A stretch of 35,842 nt of DNA from Bacillota bacterium (GTDB taxonomy: Bacteria; Bacillota; Clostridia; Christensenellales; Aristaeellaceae): contig JAEZHK010000059.1 of NCBI GenBank assembly GCA_023416655.1, positions 1 to 35,842 on the forward strand. Reading direction: 5' to 3'. How positions within the stretch are numbered: position 1 is the stretch's first letter; each line of letters starts with the position of its first letter. The position numbers and the translations under genes are program-made. Below the pieces are notes generated by a model. That model was not told the origin of the DNA, made no database searches, and worked only from the letters and a program-made list of their open reading frames with translations. Of this stretch, positions 1 through 8,132 are shown in pieces.

Positions 1-1
1 A

Positions 2-109
2 GGTCACGGCAGGGGCACCCAAAGCGTCGCCAAGTTCGTGAAGGATTGCGGCGGCGAGCTGGCGTACGAGGTTTCGAATGGGATATTCAAGGTTCGGCTG
101 ATGGTGTGA
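2..109 (+). CDS. GHKL-type sensor histidine kinase, C-terminal end (partial)
   Basis: Only the last 35 codons lie in the window, ending at TGA 107-109. The frame reads GHGRGTQSVAKFVKDC, then GGELAYEV and a final FKVRLMV. This matches the end of the GHKL ATPase domain (HATPase_c_5) of AgrC-like kinases, where a G-x-G-T/N box is followed by 'GGEL.Y....F.V.L'. In that family the domain binds ATP and phosphorylates a histidine that passes the signal to a LytTR-type regulator. The rest of the protein is upstream of the window, so sensor type and partner are unknown. The call rests on a short stretch, but the match is typical. Confidence 0.7.
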   Translation, partial: GHGRGTQSVAKFVKDCGGELAYEVSNGIFKVRLMV

Positions 110-192
110 GAAAACACATAAAGGCAATTCAAGCGCTGTTTTTCCAGAATTCGACAACAATAAGCGGAAAATCGCGCTTTTGAAGCAAAAAA

Positions 193-222
193 CTGACACT
201 CCCTTCTTTCTGATGCTATCCT
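193..222 (+). promoter_or_regulatory. Possible sigma-A promoter before the small Cys-rich gene
   Basis: CTGACA at 193-198 and TATCCT at 217-222 are separated by 18 bases. Both boxes are one or two changes from consensus. The predicted start near 229 leaves a leader of about 33 bases before the ATG at 262. This could drive 262-471 and possibly the metallophosphoesterase after it. Confidence 0.4.
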
Positions 223-261
223 CTAGCCAGGAAAGCAACGAAGAAAGAGGGGGTGTTTATT

Positions 262-471
262 ATGAGCGGAACTGATAGGCGACGGGAAGATCGGGTGCTG
301 TCCGCCCCCAATTCCGACGGCAACGTTTGGCCGAAACAGAGCTGTCCCGCTTTTTCGCCACGCAGCGGCGCGGCGGAGCAGACCTGTTGGTACTGCATCC
401 ACGCCGACTTCCATCTGGATAGACCCCGAGCACTGGATGTGGGCATCTGCTGCTGGCCGAAGAAGATGTAG
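262..471 (+). CDS. Small Cys-rich protein of unknown function
   Basis: A 69-residue frame begins at ATG 262, eight bases after a strong GAGGGGG site (about 247-253), and ends at TAG 469-471. The product is hydrophilic, has no signal peptide or membrane segment, and carries a C-x2-C pair (CWYC) plus an adjacent CC near the end (VGICCWPKKM). Four of its cysteines sit in the last third, which suggests a small metal-binding knuckle, but this is inference. An overlapping frame on the other strand (223-735) has no ribosome site and looks like a shadow. The gene lies between the kinase tail and the metallophosphoesterase. I do not recognise the family. Confidence 0.55.
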   Translation: MSGTDRRREDRVLSAPNSDGNVWPKQSCPAFSPRSGAAEQTCWYCIHADFHLDRPRALDVGICCWPKKM

Positions 472-580
472 ATGGATAGCCGGGAACGAGTTGTGACTTT
501 TATCATTGCCCAGCATGGAGCAGGCATAGCTCCGCGCCGCCCATCCGGTCAACTGACTAGAATTATTGGAGGATATGAAA

Positions 581-2572
581 ATGAGGTTTCTTTCTTTTTT
601 GCTGGCGCTCAGCATGGTGGTGTCTTTAGCACTCGGCATCCCCGGATACGCAGCGAAAGCTGAAGCGACGGAGAGCGCCGCGGCCTTGTGGGAAGCCGGC
701 AGCACAAGAGACAAGATCGTCGTCATCAGCGACATTCACCTCGGCATCGAGGACCGCTATACCGAAACGCTGAAGAACCTTCCGTTGCTCATTGATTTCC
801 TCGAGCGCCTTCAAAACACCAAAGACGTGCGCGAGTTGGTGATCGCCGGTGATTTTCTGGACGAGTGGTTCCTGCCCGTCTACTATCCCACATATACGGA
901 TCAACGCCAGTTCTACAAGGACGTGATCGCCAACAACCGGGGCGTGATCGACGCGTTGAACAACGTGATCGCCAGCGGGATCAAGCTGGTCTACGTCATC
1001 GGAAACCACGACATGACGCTGGAGGCCGACGTTTTGCAGGAGGCGATCCCCGGCATCGTTCAGGCCAGGGATGCCGAAGGACTCGGCGCGTATTACACGG
1101 GCGACCGAAATGAGATCGTCATCGAGCACGGCCATCGCTACGATGTGTTCTCCGCGCCGGACACCGTCACCAATCGGGAACTGTGTGGCAATGACGACAC
1201 CATTTTCCCCGCGGGGTATTTTTACGCCCGCTATGCCGCCACGTGGGTGCTGGAGGGCCGTCCGGAGGTAAAGAAGGATCTGCCGGTGATCACAAACGTG
1301 CCGGATCAAAGCGATGTGGACCAGTACGGCGCGTATCTGTATTATTCGATTCTCAAAACCGTCTCCGCGCGGTTGACGCCCAACGAAGGGCTTGACGAGA
1401 AGATTTTCGATATGCGCGTCTCCGGATTTGACAACGCGTATACGTATCTTGACTTCTATCCGGCGCAGCAGGCCGACGGAACGATTTCCGCGCCGGTGCT
1501 GTTTAAGAACATTCAGCGCACATGGGCCGAGCGCCAGACGATCAACAATGTCAAGGTGCCCAACAGCTTTATTGAAGCGGTCGCCGGAACCTTGGATTGG
1601 AAGTACTTTTCAGAGCAGGCAAAGGCGCAGTACCTTACGAATCCGGACGAGAACGTGGACGTGGTTGTGTTCGGCCATACCCATGTGCCCGCCTATCAGG
1701 ACATGGGCGAAGGGAAGTACTACATTAACGACGGAACCTGGATCGATCACAATACGGACAATCCGGACGCCACCCGTACGTTTGCGGTCATCACCACAGG
1801 CGACAAGACGGTGCCCGCGCTTTACAGGTTTATGGAGGACGGCTCCCTGAGCGATATCAGCAAAAGCGTCAACACGAAAGAAGACGGGAATGCCGCAGCC
1901 GAAACCGCTGTGCAGGCAAATCCATCGGACAATGTGACTTTTGAAGAAAAAGCCGTTGAGAACTACGGCGACGACGTCACGCAGGCGCGCTATGTTGTGG
2001 TGCAGGGGCTTGCGGACGAAACCATTCAGGCGAAACTCAATGAAGGAATAAAGGCCTTCTGCCTCTGGCCGACTTCTGTTAGCAAGAGCGATACCACCTA
2101 CGACATTACGCCTGTTTTTGAAGTCGTAGCCGGGGATTTGCTGAGCATAAGGACATACAATACCGCCTATACCGCGGGCGCGGCATACCCGGTCAGCTCG
2201 GTACGGGCGCAGCTTTTCAGCCTGGAGACGGGCGATCAGGCTGCGGAGGGTCTGTGGGATTTCATCAAGGACAAGGACGCCTTTAAACAGCTGGCGCTTG
2301 ACGGAAAATTCAGCCTGACACTTGTCGGCGTTGAAGGGGATACTCCCGAAGAACTCAAGGCGGCGGCGTATGAGAAACTTGCGAAGAGCATCGACACTCC
2401 CGAATTCGCAACGCAGTTTTACTTTGGCGACGGGGGCAGCCTGACGGTTTGGTGCGACGGTGATAACCACGCAACCGGGGACTATTGGCTGTTTGATATC
2501 GCTGTCACAGACTTGGAAGGTCTTGCAGCCGACCGCTTGCTCCCCATCGTGGAAATGGTGAAGGGCAATTAA
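581..2572 (+). CDS. Secreted calcineurin-like metallophosphoesterase
   Basis: The 663-residue product starts at ATG 581, eight bases after GGAGG (568-572); the in-frame ATG at 575 sits too close to that site. Residues 1-25 form a signal peptide (hydrophobic core SFLLALSMVVSLALG, cut likely after GYAA). The phosphoesterase motifs follow in order: SDIHLG (DxH at 51-53), GDFLDEW (90-96), GNHD (141-144) and GHTH (365-368), with VINDGTW-type sequence after the last. These residues bind the two metal ions in this superfamily, so it is likely an active exported phosphatase or nuclease-like enzyme acting outside the membrane. The last 230 or so residues form an extra domain I do not recognise. No LPXTG motif or C-terminal membrane helix is seen, so it is probably released. 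Substrate unknown. Confidence 0.85.
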   Translation: MRFLSFLLALSMVVSLALGIPGYAAKAEATESAAALWEAGSTRDKIVVISDIHLGIEDRYTETLKNLPLLIDFLERLQNTKDVRELVIAGDFLDEWFLPVYYPTYTDQRQFYKDVIANNRGVIDALNNVIASGIKLVYVIGNHDMTLEADVLQEAIPGIVQARDAEGLGAYYTGDRNEIVIEHGHRYDVFSAPDTVTNRELCGNDDTIFPAGYFYARYAATWVLEGRPEVKKDLPVITNVPDQSDVDQYGAYLYYSILKTVSARLTPNEGLDEKIFDMRVSGFDNAYTYLDFYPAQQADGTISAPVLFKNIQRTWAERQTINNVKVPNSFIEAVAGTLDWKYFSEQAKAQYLTNPDENVDVVVFGHTHVPAYQDMGEGKYYINDGTWIDHNTDNPDATRTFAVITTGDKTVPALYRFMEDGSLSDISKSVNTKEDGNAAAETAVQANPSDNVTFEEKAVENYGDDVTQARYVVVQGLADETIQAKLNEGIKAFCLWPTSVSKSDTTYDITPVFEVVAGDLLSIRTYNTAYTAGAAYPVSSVRAQLFSLETGDQAAEGLWDFIKDKDAFKQLALDGKFSLTLVGVEGDTPEELKAAAYEKLAKSIDTPEFATQFYFGDGGSLTVWCDGDNHATGDYWLFDIAVTDLEGLAADRLLPIVEMVKGN

Positions 2573-2662
2573 AGTACCTCTTCAAGGATGGCATGATCCG
2601 GTCAATGGGTCCCGGTTAGACAAACCTTACGCGGTAACACGAGCAAACAGTGAGGTTCTGAA

Positions 2663-4705
2663 ATGAAGAAGATTTGGGTTTTGGCCATTTTGCTGGGAAC
2701 GATGTTGTCACTGTGCGGTACGGCGCTGGCCAGCGGCCCTCGATGCGAAGAGTGCGGCAGCTACGACACCGAGTGGACTGATGATTACAGGAGCGTAGCC
2801 TCTAACGGGCACGAGCATTATTACTACTGCAAGAACCAGGACTGTATTCTCAACGCATTCGGAACGGTTAAGGGGAATATACAAGAAATGTGCTCGTTCA
2901 CCATCCCCGCCACCTGCACGAAAGGCCTTTCGTGTGTTTGCGGCAACACTTCGGGCGACCCGCTGGGTCATAGCGAGGCCATCGACGCGGCGGTCGCGCC
3001 TACCTGTACGGAAACCGGGCTGACCGAGGGCAAACACTGCTCCGTGTGCTCCGCGGTATTGGTCGCGCAGGAGAGTGTCCCGGCGACAGGTCATACCGAG
3101 GTCATTGACGAGGCGGTCGCGCCCACCTGCACGGTGGCAGGGCTGACCGAGGGCAAGCACTGCTCAAAGTGCTTCGCGGTACTCGTTGCGCAGGAGATCG
3201 TCCCGGCGAGTCATACCGAGGACGTCGACGCGGCGGTCGCGCCTGCCTGCACGGAGCCGGGGCTGACCGAAGGCAAGCACTGTTCCGCATGCCATGAGGT
3301 ACTGGTCGCGCAGCAGAGCGTCCCGGCGACAGGCCATACCGAGGTCATTGACGAGGCGGTCGCGCCCACCTGCACGGTGGCAGGGCTGACCGAGGGCAAG
3401 CACTGCTCAAAGTGCTTCGCGGTACTCGTTGCGCAGCAGACCATCCCGGCGAGTCATACCGAGGCCGTCGACGCGGCGGTCGCGCCCACCTGCACGGAAA
3501 CGGGGCTGACTGAGGGCAAGCACTGCTCCATGTGCTCGGAGGTATTGGTCGCGCAGCAGGCCATCCCGGCGACAGGTCATACCGAAGTCATTGACGCGGC
3601 GGTCGCGCCCACCTGCACGAAGCCGGGGCTGACCGAGGGCAAGCACTGCTCCGTGTGCGCCACGGTATTGACCGCGCAGCAGAGCGTCGCGGCGACAGGT
3701 CATACCGAGGTGATTGATGCGGCGGTTGCACCCACCTGCACGGAGTCGGGACTGACTGAGGGCAAGCACTGCTCCGTGTGCTCGGAGGTATTGACCGCGC
3801 AGCAGAGCGTCGCGGCGACAGGCCATGCCGAGGCCGTTGACTCGGCGGTTCCACCCACCTGTACGGAACCGGGGCTGACTGAGGGCAGGCACTGCTCCGT
3901 CTGCTCTGCGGTTTTGGTCGCGCAGCAGAGCGCCCCGGCGACAGGTCATACCGAGGCCGTCGACGCGGCGGTCGCGCCCACCTGTACGGAACCGGGGCTG
4001 ACTGAGGGCAGGCACTGCTCCGTGTGCGCCACGGCATTGATCGCGCAGCAGAGCGTCCCGGCTCTCAAGCATGATTATCGAGTGACCGTCACCTCCCCCA
4101 CCTGCGTCAAAGATGGTTATTCGACCTATACCTGTACCCGCTGCAAGAAGACCTATGTGGCCAATGCGATTGACACGCGAAACCACTTATACGACGCATG
4201 GACGAGCAACCGCGACGATACGCACAGCGCAACCTGCCAACGCGGTTCATGCAAACATGTCGAGACCGCGGCCTGTGAATACGCCGAGGTGACCGTGAAC
4301 GCCCAGCGATTGAACGTCTGCGTTGTGTGCGGCGCGATTAAAGACATTGTCTCGGAGAAGGGTAAATCGGTGGGAAACGATTTCTCGCCCCTTCAAGGTG
4401 CGACGGCCGAACAGGTGGGAGACAGCATATTGCCTCGCGGGAAGCTGGTCGTGTATGGTCAGGAGATGCCGTTTGACGGCGTGTTGTACGCTCTGACCAT
4501 CTCGTTTGAACACGCCGGGCGGAGCATGGCTTTTTCCGGCCCCGTGCGCGTTTCGCTGCCGCTGCAAAGCGACGTCGCGTTCAAGCTATACCATATGGAC
4601 GGCGAAATGCTGACGGACCTCCAGTTTACCTACGAAAACGGCATCCTGAACTTCGAAATCGATCAGGCCGGGCTGTTCCTGCTTATCACCGACGAAATGC
4701 CATAA
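2663..4705 (+). CDS. Secreted protein with nine Cys-containing about 41-residue repeats
   Basis: The 680-residue product starts at ATG 2663, seven bases after AGTGAGG. It has a signal peptide (residues 1-24, ending GTALAS). A Cys-rich region (CEECGSYDTEW, then YYCKNQDC) precedes nine tandem repeats of about 41 residues (DNA 2966-4066), each of the form GHTEVIDAAVAPTC then GLTEGKHCSVC and VLVAQ. Every repeat keeps one C and a C-x2-C pair. This module is common in surface and secreted proteins of gut Clostridia; its role is not settled. After the repeats come further C-x2-C pairs (YTCTRCKK, CVVCG) and a beta-rich C-terminal domain with no anchor motif. A strong terminator follows. It may be cotranscribed with the phosphoesterase, 90 bases upstream. 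Confidence 0.8.
   Translation: MKKIWVLAILLGTMLSLCGTALASGPRCEECGSYDTEWTDDYRSVASNGHEHYYYCKNQDCILNAFGTVKGNIQEMCSFTIPATCTKGLSCVCGNTSGDPLGHSEAIDAAVAPTCTETGLTEGKHCSVCSAVLVAQESVPATGHTEVIDEAVAPTCTVAGLTEGKHCSKCFAVLVAQEIVPASHTEDVDAAVAPACTEPGLTEGKHCSACHEVLVAQQSVPATGHTEVIDEAVAPTCTVAGLTEGKHCSKCFAVLVAQQTIPASHTEAVDAAVAPTCTETGLTEGKHCSMCSEVLVAQQAIPATGHTEVIDAAVAPTCTKPGLTEGKHCSVCATVLTAQQSVAATGHTEVIDAAVAPTCTESGLTEGKHCSVCSEVLTAQQSVAATGHAEAVDSAVPPTCTEPGLTEGRHCSVCSAVLVAQQSAPATGHTEAVDAAVAPTCTEPGLTEGRHCSVCATALIAQQSVPALKHDYRVTVTSPTCVKDGYSTYTCTRCKKTYVANAIDTRNHLYDAWTSNRDDTHSATCQRGSCKHVETAACEYAEVTVNAQRLNVCVVCGAIKDIVSEKGKSVGNDFSPLQGATAEQVGDSILPRGKLVVYGQEMPFDGVLYALTISFEHAGRSMAFSGPVRVSLPLQSDVAFKLYHMDGEMLTDLQFTYENGILNFEIDQAGLFLLITDEMP
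2966..4066 (+). repeat. Nine in-gene tandem repeats of about 120-126 bp
   Basis: Each unit encodes one GHTE...VPAT module. Units differ by 40 to 42 codons because a TG pair is sometimes missing before SHTE. Units 2 and 4 share long runs of identical DNA (around 3100-3195 and 3349-3435), while neighbours differ more. This points to a recent two-unit duplication and to ongoing length change by recombination. Confidence 0.9.
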
Positions 4706-4740
4706 TGCCCCCTAACAAATTGCCTGAAGTCTCAGATAAA

Positions 4741-4775
4741 CAGCCTGCCCCTCTCCGGGCAGGCTGTCATTTCAT
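4741..4775 (+). terminator. Rho-independent terminator after the repeat protein
   Basis: A perfect 10-bp stem, CAGCCTGCCC (4741-4750) with GGGCAGGCTG (4757-4766), closes a 6-base loop and is followed by TCATTTCAT. It lies 35 bases after the stop codon of the repeat-protein gene. Confidence 0.8.
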
Positions 4776-5068
4776 ATCGCCTATGAAGTTGTAAATCACC
4801 CGGATCCTTGCGCGCTTCGTTCGACTCATGAATGTTATCGCGTTCGTTCACGGCCTGACGCTCCCCCGCTGAATTCGATAGCTGTTCTTTATCCAATATT
4901 ACTGCAATACTAGCCGACTGTAGGAACCGCTTCATATGCTGCTCTAAGATTTGCAGATTCGGGAACGATGACGAGAAGCCCTGACACTATCCAAAAATAT
5001 GCAATGATAAGTAGCCTAAATCCATGAAAGAACGGATTTTGGGCTTCCTTCGTTCCCTCTGCACCAAA
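4776..5068. other. Non-coding, probably degenerate stretch
   Basis: I see no frame here with both a ribosome site and protein-like content. Two minus-strand frames (4732-4935 and 4910-5152) are hydrophilic, lack Shine-Dalgarno sites and run into the terminator and the repeats. The base composition is more AT-rich than the neighbours. Together with the direct repeats that follow, it could be the worn end of an insertion sequence. Confidence 0.4.
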
Positions 5069-5153
5069 ACATCTATCCTTCTCACTCATGAGCTTGTGAC
5101 ATCTATCCTGCTCTGTACCAAACGTCTGACATCCATCCTGCTCTGTACGCATC
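5069..5153. repeat. Three direct repeats with exact 30-bp period
   Basis: The motif ACATCYATCCTGCTCTGTAC begins at 5069 (diverged after ATCCT), 5099 and 5129, giving an exact 30-base step. Spacers differ. Closely spaced repeats of this kind are found at the ends of some IS21-type elements, where they bind transposase, so an IS end remnant is the simplest reading. No transposase gene is present. Confidence 0.6.
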
Positions 5154-5221
5154 AGAAATTTCTTCTATCGATGTGTTCCCTATTTGCAATGATGAAGGAA
5201 GAGGTTTCCAGCCCCAAAAAC

Positions 5222-5250
5222 AGAAAAAGCCTGAATTACAGGCTTTTCAG
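5222..5250 (-). terminator. Terminator of the pfkA-methyltransferase operon
   Basis: AAAAGCCTG (5225-5233) pairs with CAGGCTTTT (5239-5247) around AATTA. Read on the minus strand the stem is followed by TTTTTCTGTTTTT. It lies about 12 bases past the stop codon of the methyltransferase. Confidence 0.8.
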
Positions 5251-5261
5251 AGGAAGCAATG

Positions 5262-6554
5262 TCATTCCCTTGACATCAACGCCACGCACTCGACGTGCGC
5301 AGTCCAGGGGAACATGTCCACGGGTTGGACTTTTTGGAGGGTATACCCTCCTTCACGCAGGATTTTCAAATCCCGGGCGAGGGTGCCGGGGTCGCAGGAA
5401 ACGTAGACGACGCGGGGCGGGGCGGCTTCGACCAGCGCCTTGGTGAGCGCCCTGTCGAGGCCCTTGCGGGGCGGATCGACGACGACCACATCAGGCTTCA
5501 GGCCCTTTCGGAGCATCTCTGGCAGCGCCGTTTCCACCCGGCCTGGGAAGAACTCCGCCTTATCGGAAAGCCCCGCGCGCTTCGCGTTCTCGCGGGCGTC
5601 CCGGACGGCCTCCTGCGCCACCTCGATGCCCACCACGCGCGCGGCGTGCCGGGCCATGTACAGCGCGATGGAGCCCGCGCCGCAGTACGCGTCAACCACC
5701 AGCTCGCTGCCGCTTAAGGCCGCGAAATCCAGCGCGGTGCGGTACAGCGCCTCGACCTGCGTTGGGTTCACTTGAAAGAAAGTCTGCGGGGCCAGCGTGA
5801 AGCCGATGCCGCCCAATTCGTCCTTGAGCGCCAGGTTGCCGGAGATCAGGCGGCACTCGCCGTCCAGCGCGTGGGCGTGGCCGGGCCTCAGCCTGCAGCC
5901 GTAGACCGATTTGACCTCCGGCAGCGAGCCGGAAACCGCCTTAGCTGCCTCCGAGGCGTCCCAGCCGCCCTCATAGGAGAGGATCGCCATGACATCCCCC
6001 GCGCGGCTCACGCGGGTGACCAGGTATTTGAGCGGCGTCGCCGGATGATCCTTAAGCCAGGCGCGCAGCGCGACCATCGCCCGGACGCTGCCTTCCTTCT
6101 GAAGCAGGCAGTCCCCCACCGGCAGGATGCCTCGGTTGTCCGCGCGGCGAAGGCCGATCTTGTCCCCGATAATGGCGTACTCCGCCTTGTTCCGGCATCG
6201 CTCCGGCTGCGCCATGCCCAGCGTATCCATGACTACCGGCTCCGGAAAGCCGCCAAGGCGCTGCAGCGCGTCGATCACCCGCTGTTTTTTGAGCGCCAGC
6301 GAGTGCGCATAGCTCATGTGCCGCGCCTGGCAGCCGCCGCACTCTGCGGCGTAGCCGCAGTCGCCCGCGCGCCTTTTCGGGCTGGGCGACAAAACGCGGA
6401 GCAGGCGCGCAACCATAAAGCGCTCCTGCTCCCGCGCGATTTCAATTTCCACCGTCTCGCCCGGCAGCGCGCCCGGCACGAACACCGCGCGGCCGTCCAG
6501 CCGCCCGACGCCCTGCAGTTCCGACGCGGCCCCGGTAATGGTCAGCGTATGCAT
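5262..6554 (-). CDS. rlmD: 23S rRNA (uracil-5-)-methyltransferase, TrmA/RlmD/RlmCD family
   Basis: The 430-residue product starts at ATG 6554, and its first base is the last base of the pfkA stop (TGATG), so translation is probably coupled. An N-terminal TRAM domain (residues about 1-55) is followed by the iron-sulfur cysteine cluster (CGYAAECGGCQARHM, about 67-81). The Rossmann methyltransferase part has the AdoMet loop VVDAYCGAGSIALYMA, then VVVDPPRKGL, and the catalytic Cys motif VSCDPGTLARD near the end. This set is diagnostic for enzymes that make 5-methyluridine in 23S rRNA with AdoMet. In Bacillota one enzyme (RlmCD) often modifies two sites (U747 and U1939, E. coli numbering), so the exact target is not decided by the sequence. 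Confidence 0.9.
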   Translation of the reverse strand: MHTLTITGAASELQGVGRLDGRAVFVPGALPGETVEIEIAREQERFMVARLLRVLSPSPKRRAGDCGYAAECGGCQARHMSYAHSLALKKQRVIDALQRLGGFPEPVVMDTLGMAQPERCRNKAEYAIIGDKIGLRRADNRGILPVGDCLLQKEGSVRAMVALRAWLKDHPATPLKYLVTRVSRAGDVMAILSYEGGWDASEAAKAVSGSLPEVKSVYGCRLRPGHAHALDGECRLISGNLALKDELGGIGFTLAPQTFFQVNPTQVEALYRTALDFAALSGSELVVDAYCGAGSIALYMARHAARVVGIEVAQEAVRDARENAKRAGLSDKAEFFPGRVETALPEMLRKGLKPDVVVVDPPRKGLDRALTKALVEAAPPRVVYVSCDPGTLARDLKILREGGYTLQKVQPVDMFPWTAHVECVALMSRE

Positions 6555-7606
6555 CAGCCGGACACCGTGCTGATCAGGTTGTACAGCTCCACGTTGTACG
6601 CGCCGCCGCGGTTCCTGGCCTCGGTGATGGGCACTTCGATCAAACGGTTTTCGCGCATGCCGATGGCGACGCCGAACTTGTCGTCCCGGAGAAGTTCCAC
6701 CGCGCGGTGGCCCATCCGGGTGGCGAGGATTCGGTCGGTCCCGGAGGGGCTGCCGCCGCGCTGGATGTAGCCCAAGACCGTTGCGCGGGTGTCGTGATTG
6801 GCAAGCACCTCGACGATGCGGGCCAGCTGCATGCTGTCCATCTGGTTCCCCCGGATGTCCGAGAGCTTTTCATTGGTCTCGCAGAGGGTTTTCACGTCGC
6901 TGGTCATGGACGAGAACGCGCCCTCGGCTACGATGATGATCATGGAGCTCTTGCCCTTCAAAACGCCCCACTTGATCCGCTCGGCCACTTCCTCGATGGA
7001 CCACTTGACCTCCGGGATCAGCGCCATCTCCGCGCCGCAAGCCACCGCCGTGTGCACCGCGATGTCGCCGCAGTTGCGGCCCATGACGGTGACGAGGCTG
7101 GCGCGCTCGTGGGAGTCGCTGGTCTCGCGGATGCGGTTGAGGCACTCGCAGCCGATGTCGAGCGCGGTGTCAAAGCCGATCGTCGTGTCGGTGTAGCAGA
7201 GGTCGTTGTCGATGGTGCCGGGGATGCCGACGACCGGAAACCCGAGCCTGTCCAGGTCCGTGCCGCCGCGGAACGTGCCGTCCCCGCCGATCAGGACCAT
7301 CCCCTCGACGCCCAGCATCTTGAGGTTCGACACCACGCGCTTCTGCGCCTCCATCTCCCGGAACTCGGCGCAGCGGGCGGTCATCAAAAACGTGCCGCCG
7401 TGGTGGATTTTGCCGGACACGCTGTGGGCGGTCAGCATGGTAAAGTCATCCGACGAGTCCTTGGAACGCATCAACATGCCGTTGTAGCCGCGGCGGAAGC
7501 CGATCACGCTCATATCGTTGGCCATCGCAGAGCGGACTACCGCGCGGATCGCGGCATTCATGCCGGGCGCGTCGCCGCCGGATGTCATCACGCCGATCCT
7601 CTTCAT
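6554..7606 (-). CDS. pfkA: ATP-dependent 6-phosphofructokinase
   Basis: The 350-residue product starts at ATG 7606 (MKRIGVMTSGGDAPG), nine bases after GGAGGG; a longer frame to 7636 would run through that site. Family A motifs are present: SGGDAPGMNAAIRA at the ATP site, GGDGTFRGG, GIPGTIDNDL and GFDTAL, then MGRNCGD. The Gly in GGDG and the Gly in PGTIDND match ATP-dependent enzymes; pyrophosphate-dependent ones have Asp (GGDD) and Lys (PKTIDND). It makes fructose-1,6-bisphosphate in glycolysis. It overlaps the methyltransferase by one base. Upstream, a 156-bp repeat (7631-7786) separates it from the small gene that usually sits close to pfkA in Clostridia. Confidence 0.95.
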   Translation of the reverse strand: MKRIGVMTSGGDAPGMNAAIRAVVRSAMANDMSVIGFRRGYNGMLMRSKDSSDDFTMLTAHSVSGKIHHGGTFLMTARCAEFREMEAQKRVVSNLKMLGVEGMVLIGGDGTFRGGTDLDRLGFPVVGIPGTIDNDLCYTDTTIGFDTALDIGCECLNRIRETSDSHERASLVTVMGRNCGDIAVHTAVACGAEMALIPEVKWSIEEVAERIKWGVLKGKSSMIIIVAEGAFSSMTSDVKTLCETNEKLSDIRGNQMDSMQLARIVEVLANHDTRATVLGYIQRGGSPSGTDRILATRMGHRAVELLRDDKFGVAIGMRENRLIEVPITEARNRGGAYNVELYNLISTVSG

Positions 7607-7630
7607 AAGGAATATCCCTCCGTTTTCATT

Positions 7631-7786
7631 ATACAAATGCGAAATATTGTTTCGTCCAAAGCGGCGAACATTTTGTTCCTGGCTAGGAGCCGTAGCGCGG
7701 GCGTAGCAGCGCTATTTAGCGGAGAAGCGACACCGCCAGGGACGAAAGATCCGCCACGACGACGAAAGAATGTTGCGGATTGGTAT
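7631..7786 (+). mobile_element. MITE-like element, copy 1 (about 156 bp, inverted termini)
   Basis: The left end begins ATACAAATGCGAAATATTG and the right end, read backwards, begins ATACCAATCCGCAACATTC; about 22 of 27 positions match as a terminal inverted repeat. The inside (CGTCCAAAGCGGCGAACATT, then GGCTAGGAGCCG and CGTAGCAGCGCTA) matches the element at 20288-20446, in the opposite direction, over its full length. It has no coding frame. It fills the space between the stop of the small upstream gene (7798) and the pfkA ribosome site. Confidence 0.8.
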
Positions 7787-7797
7787 GACCGTTTGGT

Positions 7798-8010
7798 TTA
7801 CAGACCGTTTTCCTGCAATACCTCGCGCGCTTCCTTGGCTTCGGCCTTGATGGCCATCAGCTCGTAGCAGTGCTCGCCCGCCAGCGTCTTTGCAACCGGG
7901 CGGACGCGCACCATGAAGCCTTCGCGGGTCAGAAGCGCCTGGGCGTCCGCGGCACGATGCTCGCTGTGGGCCATGTGGATCACCACCCACACCCCTTCGG
8001 GATTCCTCAC
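7798..8010 (-). CDS. Small conserved protein next to pfkA (70 aa)
   Basis: The start is GTG 8010, six bases after a near-perfect AAAGGAGGT; the longer frame to 8046 would begin upstream of that site. The product (VRNPEGVWVVIHMAHS, then LLTREGFMVRVRPV and EAREVLQENGL) resembles small proteins found directly before pfkA in Clostridia, which have a beta-alpha-beta pattern, sometimes misnamed glutamate decarboxylase and similar to the DUF2007 fold. Their function is not known. A good promoter lies at 8052-8080. The MITE at 7631-7786 separates this gene from pfkA. Confidence 0.75.
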   Translation of the reverse strand: MRNPEGVWVVIHMAHSEHRAADAQALLTREGFMVRVRPVAKTLAGEHCYELMAIKAEAKEAREVLQENGL

Positions 8011-8051
8011 CCAGGCACCTCCTTTGCTTGCGTTTCCCAATTTCAAAGAGT

Positions 8052-8080
8052 ATTATATCCTCAAGCGCGGCTTTGCGCAA
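8052..8080 (-). promoter_or_regulatory. Sigma-A promoter for the small gene and probably pfkA
   Basis: On the minus strand TTGCGC (8080-8075) and TATAAT (8057-8052) are separated by 17 bases. The -10 box is consensus. The expected start near 8045 gives a leader of about 35 bases to GTG 8010. Confidence 0.7.
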
Positions 8081-8132
8081 GGGTTCGCCGGTTCGCGCGC
8101 CGAAAAATGCCGCATTGTGGGGGGATAATGAT

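Noticed and set aside
472..663. A 63-codon plus-strand frame before the phosphoesterase
   Set aside because: It has no ribosome site and runs into the phosphoesterase gene in another frame.
2966..4066. CRISPR-like regular repeats
   Set aside because: The repeats are in-frame protein modules of about 120-126 bp with no unique spacers; they are coding.
5295..5717. Long plus-strand frames opposite the methyltransferase and pfkA (also 5772-6770 and 6707-7867)
   Set aside because: They are the reverse of strongly recognisable genes, have no ribosome sites, and arise from high GC content.
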